From Fidelibacterota bacterium (lineage in GTDB: Bacteria > Fidelibacterota > UBA8477 > JABMPR01): a DNA stretch of 64,000 nt. The DNA lies in assembly GCA_018673925.1 (NCBI GenBank), contig JABHBL010000022.1, positions 248,001 through 312,000 of the forward strand, in the 5' to 3' direction. Of the stretch, positions 55,742 to 63,149 are shown piece after piece. The notes under the pieces were generated by a model. That model saw only the letters and a program-made list of their open reading frames with translations. It made no database searches and was not told the DNA's origin. Both the position numbers and the translations under genes were made by a program. Position 1 is the stretch's first letter, and every line of letters starts with the position of its first letter.

Positions 55742-56374
55742 TTAATCTGATTCGTTGAGATATATGGCAAGTATGGCATAGGCCAGGACACTAAGACCTA
55801 GAGATCCCAGTGTAGCCACCGCCCAGAATATGCGGATGATGTTGGAATCAATATCAAAGTATTGACCTATTCCGCCACAGACACCTGATATTTTTCTATC
55901 TGCACGTGATTTGTAAAGCTTTTTATCTGGTGGAAATATTTCATCCATTGAAGGTTTGGTATCGTCACCCTCACCACTGTTGAAATATAAATATAGACCA
56001 AGTCCAATTATTAATACGGGCCAGAGCACATGACCCATGGCCAGGGCTATTCCAGCAAAAACGCCTGCTATAGGTCCAACAATACCGAATAATAACAGAA
56101 CACCGGCAATGACCATAATAACTCCCCAAAACCTATTTGAATAGGTTTCTGGAGTAACATCTGCCTCTGGCTGCACTTCTTCATCCCCAAGTTCTGGACT
56201 TTTGGGTATAATTAACATAGCGATGAGATAGGCTACAATTCCAGTGCCCCCAAATACTACAAGGACCACCCACATCAGACGGATGATAACCGGGTCTACA
56301 TTGAAATATTCTCCAATGCCTCCACAGACACCTTCAAATACTTTATCTTTTTCGGATTTATATAGTCTATTCAT
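55742..56374 (-). CDS. Membrane protein with two PspC domains
   Basis: A 210-residue protein. Residues 1-60 and about 151-210 are each a PspC domain (RLYKSEKDKVFEGVCGGIGEYF and KLYKSRADRKISGVCGGIGQYF in pattern, followed by an amphipathic helix), separated by two hydrophobic segments (about 83-130) and an acidic linker. PspC is a membrane sensor component of phage-shock-type envelope stress systems; two copies in one chain are less usual than one. ATG at 56374 is supported by GAGGGCG. It lies seven bases after pcm. Confidence 0.85.
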   Translation of the reverse strand: MNRLYKSEKDKVFEGVCGGIGEYFNVDPVIIRLMWVVLVVFGGTGIVAYLIAMLIIPKSPELGDEEVQPEADVTPETYSNRFWGVIMVIAGVLLLFGIVGPIAGVFAGIALAMGHVLWPVLIIGLGLYLYFNSGEGDDTKPSMDEIFPPDKKLYKSRADRKISGVCGGIGQYFDIDSNIIRIFWAVATLGSLGLSVLAYAILAIYLNESD

Positions 56375-56381
56375 ATCGCCC

Positions 56382-57068
56382 TCAATTCCCTCGTTTTCCT
56401 TGCATATTTCGATCAATCTCATGAACCGATCCATGTACCAATGGCACAAATCTTACAGGATCTTTTCTTTTCCTTAAAATATGGCCATCTTTTTTTGTGC
56501 AAATCCACACATATTGATCTGCTTTTCCCTCTGGCGCAACCAGAATGCCCCCCTCTTTCAAGCTTTCAAAGATATGTTCGGGTATCCTTGGCGGGCTGGC
56601 CCATAGTATGATACGATCATAAACTATACCCTCCTTTAAATGTTCCCAGGCGCTACCATGCATGAGATCTATATTGAGTAGCTCCATTTGATTGATCACC
56701 GTTCTGGAATCTTCTAGCAACTCTCCATATACTTCCATGGCAGTCACGTGCTGACACAACTTTGACATTATCGCAGTGGCATACCCGCTACCGCTGCCTA
56801 TTTCAAGGACGCGGTAATTTTGATGGAGACCAAGATAGCCCAACATAAGAGCCACAACATAGGGTTGGCTGATTGTTTGTCCTGATTTTATGGGGAGTGG
56901 TTGATCCACATATGCATCACCTGGATTTATATGAGGAACAAACAGATGTCTGGGAATTTCTTTGAAAGCATCCAGAATAGCAGGATCAACAATGCCCCTT
57001 CTCATGAGCTGATTTGATACCATTTCCTGCCGGAGATCCTGTGTGTCTTCATTCTCTGTGATTCCCAT
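56382..57068 (-). CDS. pcm: Protein-L-isoaspartate O-methyltransferase
   Basis: A 228-residue PIMT that starts repair of isoaspartyl damage in proteins. MVSNQLMRRGI (16-26), PRHLFVP (39-45), LPIKSGQTISQPYVVALML (58-76) and the SAM motif VLEIGSGSGYATA (about 87-99) are diagnostic. It heads a small minus-strand unit with the double-PspC gene and diverges from the XRE regulator. Confidence 0.94.
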   Translation of the reverse strand: MGITENEDTQDLRQEMVSNQLMRRGIVDPAILDAFKEIPRHLFVPHINPGDAYVDQPLPIKSGQTISQPYVVALMLGYLGLHQNYRVLEIGSGSGYATAIMSKLCQHVTAMEVYGELLEDSRTVINQMELLNIDLMHGSAWEHLKEGIVYDRIILWASPPRIPEHIFESLKEGGILVAPEGKADQYVWICTKKDGHILRKRKDPVRFVPLVHGSVHEIDRNMQGKRGN

Positions 57069-57187
57069 GGTCGCAATTTAATCGTTTTCCTTAACCAAGC
57101 ATTAACTTATCGAAAAACATTAATTTCTGGCCTTGGTTCAATTATATTTTGAGATATTTCCAACGTCAGGGCCAAAGCAGATCAGTA

Positions 57188-57200
57188 CCATATAATATGG
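57188..57200. promoter_or_regulatory. CCATAT-A-ATATGG palindrome over a TATAAT box
   Basis: A perfect 13-bp palindrome (57188-57200) that contains TATAAT at 57191-57196, 14 bases before the XRE-gene start codon. It may be an autoregulatory operator at the -10 element; the very short leader this implies is a weakness. Related half-sites occur in front of the TonB-C gene (58110-58143). Confidence 0.4.
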
Positions 57201-57213
57201 GGAGATTTTACAC

Positions 57214-57510
57214 ATGGATATTGGAAAACAATTGAGACTTGTGCGCGAAGCGCATCAGATTCTACAAAAAGATCTCGCAGCGAGCGCTGGTCTGGATAAA
57301 AGCTATATCAGCAAACTTGAGCGTGGTTTAGCGGATCCAACCTTTTCGACCCTCTCAAAAATTTCAAAGGCTTACAATCTCTCGGTTGCCCACATGCTCA
57401 ATTATGGGAGTGAGGAAACATTCAGCCTGGATATTGATGCTGCCCTTGATGCCCTCAAAACGCTTAAGTACAACATGGTGAATGTTGAGATAAATATTAA
57501 GCCACTATAA
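57214..57510 (+). CDS. XRE-family transcriptional regulator
   Basis: A 98-residue protein with an HTH_3/Cro-type DNA-binding domain at about residues 5-60 (KQLRLVREAHQILQKDLAA, SYISKLERG, STLSKISKAYNLSV). The last 35 residues form a short extra helix and strand without a sensor domain. ATG at 57214 has GGGGAG at suitable spacing. It stands alone, diverges from pcm and faces the TonB-C gene. The palindrome at its promoter suggests autoregulation, which is inference. Confidence 0.88.
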   Translation: MDIGKQLRLVREAHQILQKDLAASAGLDKSYISKLERGLADPTFSTLSKISKAYNLSVAHMLNYGSEETFSLDIDAALDALKTLKYNMVNVEINIKPL

Positions 57511-57590
57511 ATAGAGGAGGCAGACCACCGAAGCAGCCTGCCTGTTCTATGCAATCATATAGATTTGTCAAATAACTTTCTATCAAATAT

Positions 57591-57959
57591 CTATTCGTAA
57601 CGGAACTCAAATGGAAGCGCATAGGTTAATGCTACAGGAATTCCGTTTTGCATGGCAGGATTCCATTGTGTATTCATAACGGCAGTAGCAGCAGAATTGT
57701 CAAAATTGGCTCCACCACTCCTGGCAACCTGGATATTTGAGACCTTCCCCTCAGCATCAACATGAAAAGTCAAGATTACATCCGCATCGTTTCCCACCAG
57801 ACGATGAAAAGTTGGATAAATAATATTTCGCTCCAATGCTTCCATCCCACCAACTGGCATGGGTTGGCAACAATTCGCGTCAGATTTTGGCTCTGCTGTC
57901 AATTGTGCTGCTCCGAGTAAAAGAACCAGAACAGTTAAAGTAAGTTTAGTTTTGCTCAT
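57591..57959 (-). CDS. Small exported protein with TonB C-terminal domain
   Basis: A 122-residue protein with a signal peptide (1-22, ending LTAEP) and a TonB_C domain (about 40-122) carrying NIIYPTFHRLVGNDADVILTFHVD (in part) and GANFDNSAATAVMNTQWNPA. There is no membrane anchor and no Pro-rich spanner, so it cannot act as a normal TonB energiser. A Cys-Cys pair (NCCQPMP, about 30-31) lies just after the signal peptide and might take part in disulfide or metal binding. ATG at 57959 has AGGGGAG upstream; upstream in-frame starts add an unlikely extension. Confidence 0.75.
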   Translation of the reverse strand: MSKTKLTLTVLVLLLGAAQLTAEPKSDANCCQPMPVGGMEALERNIIYPTFHRLVGNDADVILTFHVDAEGKVSNIQVARSGGANFDNSAATAVMNTQWNPAMQNGIPVALTYALPFEFRYE

Positions 57960-58291
57960 GAGACACTCCCCTTCCATTGTTATTATCTCATTCATCATGG
58001 AATATCCTTTCACAAGCGATATGCCAACCGTTTGATACAAGTTATATCTTACTGTATATATTAGAATAAGAGTACATAACAAATCTCTGCGTGAAGTAAA
58101 TTATTATGACCATATGATCTGACCCCATATCGATATGATATGGTTGTTTAAGATATTTTTCTAACTGAGGGGTCAATTTTTTAGTAAACAACTCTGGAAG
58201 AGATATTTAGAGGGAAAAATAGTTTGCCCCGCCATTGACGAGATTTATATTCACGCCGCTTTTAAGCCATCTCTGATGGCAGACAGCTCAT
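57960..58291. other. Intergenic region between the TonB-C gene and tRNA-Gly
   Basis: These 332 bases hold no gene that I can support. They contain the leader of the TonB-C gene (minus strand) and the cluster of CCATAT/ATATGG half-sites at 58110-58143. The TonB-C frame stays open up to 58082 but lacks a ribosome binding site there. The tRNA promoter must lie in 58150-58291; no clear -35/-10 pair was identified. Confidence 0.5.
58110..58143. promoter_or_regulatory. Cluster of CCATAT/ATATGG half-sites
   Basis: CCATAT occurs at 58110-58115 and 58125-58130, and the reverse form ATATGG at 58138-58143; CATATCGATATG at 58126-58137 is a perfect 12-bp palindrome. The cluster lies upstream of the TonB-C gene and matches the arms of the palindrome at the XRE promoter, so a common binding protein is possible. 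Confidence 0.35.
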
Positions 58292-58364
58292 GCGAGAGTA
58301 GCTCAGTTGGTAGAGCTCCACGTTGCCAACGTGGTTGTCGCCGGTTCGAGTCCGGTCTCTCGCT
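58292..58364 (+). tRNA. tRNA-Gly (anticodon GCC)
   Basis: A complete cloverleaf: acceptor GCGAGAG (58292-58298) with CTCTCGC (58357-58363), D arm 58301-58316, anticodon stem CCACG/CGTGG (58318-58322 and 58330-58334) with loop TTGCCAA and anticodon GCC at 58325-58327, T arm 58340-58356 with TTCGAGT loop, and discriminator T at 58364, as expected for glycine. CCA is not encoded. A strong terminator follows. Confidence 0.96.
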
Positions 58365-58370
58365 CACAAA

Positions 58371-58403
58371 AAAAAGAGGCTGAAAATTTCAGCCTCTTTT
58401 TTT
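58371..58403. terminator. Bidirectional intrinsic terminator after tRNA-Gly
   Basis: AAAGAGGCTGAA pairs with TTCAGCCTCTTT around a three-base loop, flanked by an A run and a T run. It ends the tRNA transcript and, from the other strand, the selenoprotein gene at 58425-59576. Confidence 0.92.
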
Positions 58404-58424
58404 ATCATCAATTTTAGATATTTG

Positions 58425-59576
58425 TTAATGCCCTTTGTGATTATCCTTTTCTTTAGTCTTTTTTTCTTCAGGCATGTAATCCTTTACTATGAGCGCTACC
58501 TCAGGGGTATCTTCGATTTTTTCATTTAGGGGAATCGGTTCCAGAAAGTAGCTATTCTTCAGTTTCTTGATTAGATCGACATTCGTTTCACGTTCATCGC
58601 GAAGGCGGGTTATTAACTTTAATCTGTTTTCATCACCTGCAAAGTGTTCTTCGAGAGTCATACCCTCCTCAATCCCTTTGGCCATGGCATTGAGACGATT
58701 ATCTGCAAATTTGATACGCGTATACTGAGAGGACACATTCTTCATTTGACTTATTGGGTCAACATTCCTGATCCTTAGTATACCTGCATACTTTCCTTGT
58801 TTACCGATACGAATGATGGTAGTACCATCCTGCTGTTTAGGATTTCTTTGAAGGGATCCAGATTTAGACCGGATGAGAAAATCGATGCCTTTAACCTCTG
58901 CAGTTAAAGTTCTTTCCAATTTATCATCTACATTGGCCATTAAAAAAACCAGATCAACTTTGTCCTTGATTTCATCAATTGCTTTTTGAGCAGCTTCAAC
59001 TGGCTCTGAAAAAGTAAATTCCTTTACTCTATGATCACCCTTTGTCACTCCAACAAAACCAAGCGTCTGGTCCTGGGTTTCAATAATTGCATATGGTTCG
59101 AACAGAAATTCATCCGTACTTGCATCTTGAGTATTCGCTGATATGAATGGAAAACGAGCTGTTTTCTCCATTTCCAAAATAAAATCAAGACCTGCAGCGA
59201 GATCATTGGTACCCACATTCATGACCTGACATTCCATCACATTATAGGATGAGATGATTGCCTGGGCAGTTTCCTTTAAACGTTCACTTTGATCCTCTGC
59301 AATATAGGGGTACTTGAACAGTGCATCTCCGGCATCCACCAGATAGACTGCCTCTGTTTCTGCAAGTCCCTTCATAATCGTATGCTTCCTGGCAAGACCG
59401 CCAAGTGGATTAGATCGTCAGCCGCAGGGACCAACTTCCCCATTATTGCTGGCTGCTACCATGAGGGTGAACTCATTTGCATTATATGTGGGATTTGTAG
59501 TCTCACTTTTACAACCCACTGCAACGAGTGCGATGAGCAGGAGCATCAATCCTGATTGTTTAACGAGTAGTTTCAT
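58425..59576 (-). CDS. Predicted selenoprotein: 5'-nucleotidase/metallophosphatase-like lipoprotein with in-frame UGA
   Basis: Read through the TGA at 59418-59420 as selenocysteine (residue 53), the gene encodes 383 residues. A lipoprotein signal (LVAVGC, Cys22) is followed by GEVGPCGU and SNPLGGLARK, then LVDAGDALF (79-87). The family equivalent is a PCGC-x(3)-PLGGLARR segment of UshA-like phosphoesterases, with Cys where UGA stands here. A hairpin with loop GGUCUU begins 12 nt after the UGA (59388-59405). ATG at 59576 has AGGAAT upstream; the internal ATG at 59375 would drop the signal peptide and the motif. Several phosphoesterase metal ligands are replaced (ANVDD where LSH is usual, SKSGS where GHTH is usual), so a redox or binding role is as likely as hydrolysis. 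It follows the aminopeptidase gene by 13 bases. A simple nonsense mutation is the alternative. Confidence 0.72.
59388..59405 (-). promoter_or_regulatory. Putative bacterial SECIS hairpin
   Basis: In the mRNA, CUUGGC (59405-59400) pairs with GCCAGG (59393-59388) in six pairs including one G-U, closing the loop GGUCUU (59399-59394). The stem starts 12 nt and the loop 18 nt after the UGA, within the distance known for bacterial SECIS elements. The E. coli fdhF SECIS has the apical loop AGGUCU; the GGUCU core, including the G and U contacted by SelB, is shared. Confidence 0.6.
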
Positions 59577-59589
59577 TATTATTCCTGAT

Positions 59590-60897
59590 TCAAACTTTAT
59601 TCATAAGTGCTTCAATTTCAGATATCTCTTTAGGAACGGCAGCGGTGAGGTTTTTGTTCCCAGACTCCGTGATGACAATATCGTCTTCAATTCGTATCCC
59701 AATTCCTCTGAATTTTTCAGGTGCTTTGGATTTTGAATTGACATAAATGCCAGGTTCCACAGTAAAAACCATGCCTGGTTTAAGCTCGATGGATTCACCA
59801 TCAGCCATGTAGTTGCCCATATCATGGACATCCAGCCCCAGCCAATGGCCTGTATTATGCATGAAATAGTCCTGATAAGTCTTATTTTCGATAACTTCAT
59901 CAGCAGTTCCATCCAACAATCCAATTTCTATCATCCCCTCAACCAGGAGTCTCAAATCCATTTTGTGAAGCTCCTTAAAGGTGACTCCAGGTTTTGAAGC
60001 TTCAATTACTGCCTTCTGGGCTTTAAGAACTACACCATAAATGGCTTTTTGTGCTTCCGAGAATTTTCCATTTGCAGGAAAGGATCTGGTGATGTCTGCA
60101 GCATACATGTCATATTCGGCCGCGGCATCAATGAGAATCATGTCCCCATCTACAATTTGGTCACGATTTTTTATATAATGAAGCACTGTCGCATTGTCTC
60201 CAGCTCCAACGATGGATGTATAGGCGGGTCCCGCACTTCCCTCGTGAACAAAGTGACTTTCCAGGACAGCCTGAAGTTGATATTCATACATGCCAGGTGA
60301 GCAGACTTCCATGGCTTTTGAATGAGCATCTGCTGAGATATCCGCAGCTCTCTGTAAAAGTTTTATTTCGTGTTCATCTTTAATCAGTCGCATTCCATGA
60401 GTAATAGAGCCAACTGATTCAAGCCCTACTGGACCTCCGCCGTTGCGTTGTACTTCTTTACGGACCTGACCTACGAGGTCAAGCATCTTGTACTGGTGAA
60501 CCTTATCATGATTCAGGTTGGTGTAAACTTTGGACGAGGTCTTCATAGCTGCCAGTGAAGCTGTTTCGAATTCTGCAATATCCAGAGCCTGATCAGCTTT
60601 ATACTTGGCCACCGTTTCATCAAAACTGAGTCTCCAGCCAGTCCATACTTCTTTTTTAGGATCCTGGGGAAGCACAAACATGGTGAAGGGATTATCCTTG
60701 TTATTGGGATCAATAATACAAGCTGCACCGGGCTCCGTATATCCTGTGAGATAAAAGAAGTCGGAATCCTGTCTGTAGGGGTATTCAGTATCGTTTGTGC
60801 GAATTTGCTCGGGTGCTCCTTTTAGGATAGCCACACCCTTGCCCATAAGATTTATTAAATTTTGTCTGCGTCTATTGTAAATGTCACTATTAAACAT
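59590..60897 (-). CDS. pepP: Xaa-Pro aminopeptidase (aminopeptidase P)
   Basis: A 435-residue M24B metallopeptidase that removes N-terminal residues before proline. The N-terminal creatinase-like domain contains RQDSDFFYLTGY (43-54). The catalytic pita-bread domain has DAAAEYDMYAADITRSFP (about 253-270, two Asp metal ligands), HNTGHWLGLDVHD (about 343-355, His ligand), FTVEPGIYV (Glu ligand) and GIRIEDDIVIT (Glu ligand). It is probably cytoplasmic, has the normal length and precedes the selenoprotein gene by 13 bases. Confidence 0.94.
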   Translation of the reverse strand: MFNSDIYNRRRQNLINLMGKGVAILKGAPEQIRTNDTEYPYRQDSDFFYLTGYTEPGAACIIDPNNKDNPFTMFVLPQDPKKEVWTGWRLSFDETVAKYKADQALDIAEFETASLAAMKTSSKVYTNLNHDKVHQYKMLDLVGQVRKEVQRNGGGPVGLESVGSITHGMRLIKDEHEIKLLQRAADISADAHSKAMEVCSPGMYEYQLQAVLESHFVHEGSAGPAYTSIVGAGDNATVLHYIKNRDQIVDGDMILIDAAAEYDMYAADITRSFPANGKFSEAQKAIYGVVLKAQKAVIEASKPGVTFKELHKMDLRLLVEGMIEIGLLDGTADEVIENKTYQDYFMHNTGHWLGLDVHDMGNYMADGESIELKPGMVFTVEPGIYVNSKSKAPEKFRGIGIRIEDDIVITESGNKNLTAAVPKEISEIEALMNKV

Positions 60898-61094
60898 AAT
60901 GCTTCAATGCTCCTTCTATAAGACAAAGAAAATAAATTGAGTGACCTCTCTGAACAAGGTACAACTTTATCGATTCCTGATTCCCTGGGAAGCATGTTTC
61001 AGGAGTATTCCCTGGCTATTCCAATTGGTTTCACCCGCGCTCCTCTTTAGATTGAATAGTTATGAACGCATCAATTGAAGGAATTTTCACATAA

Positions 61095-63014
61095 ATGAGT
61101 ACCCACTTCTCAGAGTCACTTAAATCCCTAACCCGCTACCAGCGTTATCAAAGTCGAGTCGTAAACATCGGCGATATTCCAATGGGTGGCAACCATCCCA
61201 TTCGAATTCAATCTATGACAAACACGAACACAATGGATACTCAAGCCACTGTTGACCAAACGATTCGTCTGGTAGATGCTGGTTGTGAATATGTCAGAAT
61301 TACTGCCCCAAGTGTCAAAGAAGCCCAAAATCTGGGTGTCATCAAAGCCGAACTTAAAAAGCGTGGGTATACAGTTCCCATCATCGCAGATATTCATTTT
61401 GTTCCGCGCGCAGCAGAGGAAGCTGCCAAACTCGTCGAAAAGGTGAGGGTGAATCCAGGTAATTATGTGGATCGCAAAAGATTTGAGGAACTGGAATATA
61501 ATCAAAGCGAGTACCAGGCCGAATTGGATCGCATTGAGAACAGATTTACACCCCTTGTGAAATTGTGCCGTGAAGCGGGTACGGCGATGCGCATCGGCTC
61601 CAACCACGGATCACTTTCGGACAGAATTCTCAGCCACTATGGTGATACCCCTCAGGGTATGGTTGAGTCAGCCATGGAATTTGTGCGAATCTGCGCAGCA
61701 AATCAATACCATGAGCTGGTCATCTCCATGAAGGCCAGCAACACCCGCATCATGATCCAGGCTTACCGCCTGTTGGTACACCAGATGAATCAGGAAGGAT
61801 TTAACTATCCCCTTCATCTGGGAGTAACAGAAGCAGGTGATGGTGATGATGCCAGGATCAAATCATCATTGGGAATTGGGTCTCTCCTGCGAGATGGTCT
61901 GGGTGACACAATCAGAGTATCACTCACGGAAGCACCAGAAGCAGAAATTCCGGTGGCACTTTCAATCGTAAAATCTATTGAAAGTCTTCCACAACACCAT
62001 GAGATTGAGACACTATCTAACCTCCCAATCAATTTGTTTGAATACCGACGTAGAGAAACCCAAGCGAACGTTATAATTGGATCCGACAATGTCCCAGTTG
62101 TCATTGCTGACCTATCTGAGATGAGGAAGATCAACGAGGAGTTACTTACATCAGCCGGATATTATTTTGATTTATTAAGCAATTCCTGGAAGCGGGGTGA
62201 TCAAGGTGCAGATATTCTCTATTTCGGTGAAAACAATCCAGATATTCAGCTTTCAGATAATACGCTAAGACTCTATGATTCAGATATATGGAGTGGTTTA
62301 CCCTCGGTAGACAACTGTTATCCATTGTATACCTTGGAATCGTATTCATCCGCCTTGGTAAAACACAATATTGCCAACTTCATTGCCATCGACACAAGGA
62401 CTTCAATTGATGATCTACCTAAAGATTCGAATATTGTCTGGCTGCTCAGTTCAGACAATGAACATCAAATTGCCGATTTGCGAAGATTCATCCTTGAGTT
62501 ATCAAACGAGGGTTTCCGGCAACCCGTTATCCTTATGAATCGAATGACAGATCAACACCGTGAGGAATTTTTGCTTTCAGCAGCTGCTGAAATCGGTTCC
62601 ATTCTAAACGATGGTCTGGCAGACGGAGTATGGATGCGGTCAAATCAGCTTGAGTTAAAAGATTTGAATGAAATTGCGTTTGGAGTATTACAGGCTAGCA
62701 GAAGCCGTATGACCAGGACTGAATACATTGCTTGTCCCTCCTGCGGTAGAACGCTTTTTGATCTTGAGGAAGTAACTGCTCAAATCCGTGAACGTACCAG
62801 TCATTTAAAAGGGGTTAAGATTGGAATCATGGGTTGTATTGTGAATGGCCCCGGTGAAATGGCTGATGCTGATTTTGGTTATGTAGGTACGGGACCCGGA
62901 AAGGTGTCTTTATATCGTGGACAGATGGTGGTTCGCCCTCATGTTCCGCAAACTGAGGCTGTGGATTCTTTGATTGACCTGATAAAAAGTGAAGGGTACT
63001 GGGTCGACCCCTAA
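61095..63014 (+). CDS. ispG: (E)-4-hydroxy-3-methylbut-2-enyl-diphosphate synthase, long form
   Basis: A 639-residue GcpE/IspG enzyme of the MEP isoprenoid pathway (MEcPP to HMBPP, using a [4Fe-4S] cluster). The N-terminal TIM-barrel (about 20-290) has IQSMTNTNTMD and ADIHFVPRAAEE. A large insertion (about 300-535) separates it from the cluster domain, where C547, C550 (ACPSCGRT) and C581 with Glu588 (GCIVNGPGE) are the expected ligands. The insertion is the long type known from Bacteroidetes, Chlamydiae and plants. It is monocistronic and diverges from pepP. Confidence 0.96.
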   Translation: MSTHFSESLKSLTRYQRYQSRVVNIGDIPMGGNHPIRIQSMTNTNTMDTQATVDQTIRLVDAGCEYVRITAPSVKEAQNLGVIKAELKKRGYTVPIIADIHFVPRAAEEAAKLVEKVRVNPGNYVDRKRFEELEYNQSEYQAELDRIENRFTPLVKLCREAGTAMRIGSNHGSLSDRILSHYGDTPQGMVESAMEFVRICAANQYHELVISMKASNTRIMIQAYRLLVHQMNQEGFNYPLHLGVTEAGDGDDARIKSSLGIGSLLRDGLGDTIRVSLTEAPEAEIPVALSIVKSIESLPQHHEIETLSNLPINLFEYRRRETQANVIIGSDNVPVVIADLSEMRKINEELLTSAGYYFDLLSNSWKRGDQGADILYFGENNPDIQLSDNTLRLYDSDIWSGLPSVDNCYPLYTLESYSSALVKHNIANFIAIDTRTSIDDLPKDSNIVWLLSSDNEHQIADLRRFILELSNEGFRQPVILMNRMTDQHREEFLLSAAAEIGSILNDGLADGVWMRSNQLELKDLNEIAFGVLQASRSRMTRTEYIACPSCGRTLFDLEEVTAQIRERTSHLKGVKIGIMGCIVNGPGEMADADFGYVGTGPGKVSLYRGQMVVRPHVPQTEAVDSLIDLIKSEGYWVDP

Positions 63015-63097
63015 TTTGCTCCATTTTTATGAGGAATGGGGTGCGTATTGCCTGAAGAAGATGTCACCCTTCTCACATATTTTTTTGTATACTGTAT

Positions 63098-63127
63098 TTG
63101 AATCTTAGCTTAGATTTAGCGTATTAT
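63098..63127 (+). promoter_or_regulatory. Possible sigma-70-type promoter
   Basis: TTGAAT (63098-63103) and TATTAT (63122-63127) are 18 bases apart and 22 bases upstream of the ATG at 63150. A plausible promoter for the exported protein at the right edge. Confidence 0.45.
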
Positions 63128-63149
63128 AAACAAACCACTAGGAAATTCT

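Noticed and set aside
57511..57590. AGGCAG/CTGCCT inverted repeat after the XRE gene as terminator
   Set aside because: The stem is short with a long loop and there is no T run.
58425..59375. Protein gene starting at the internal ATG 59375
   Set aside because: This start has no signal peptide and cuts the family motif. The frame upstream continues through one TGA to a complete lipoprotein signal with a ribosome binding site, so the longer selenoprotein reading is preferred.
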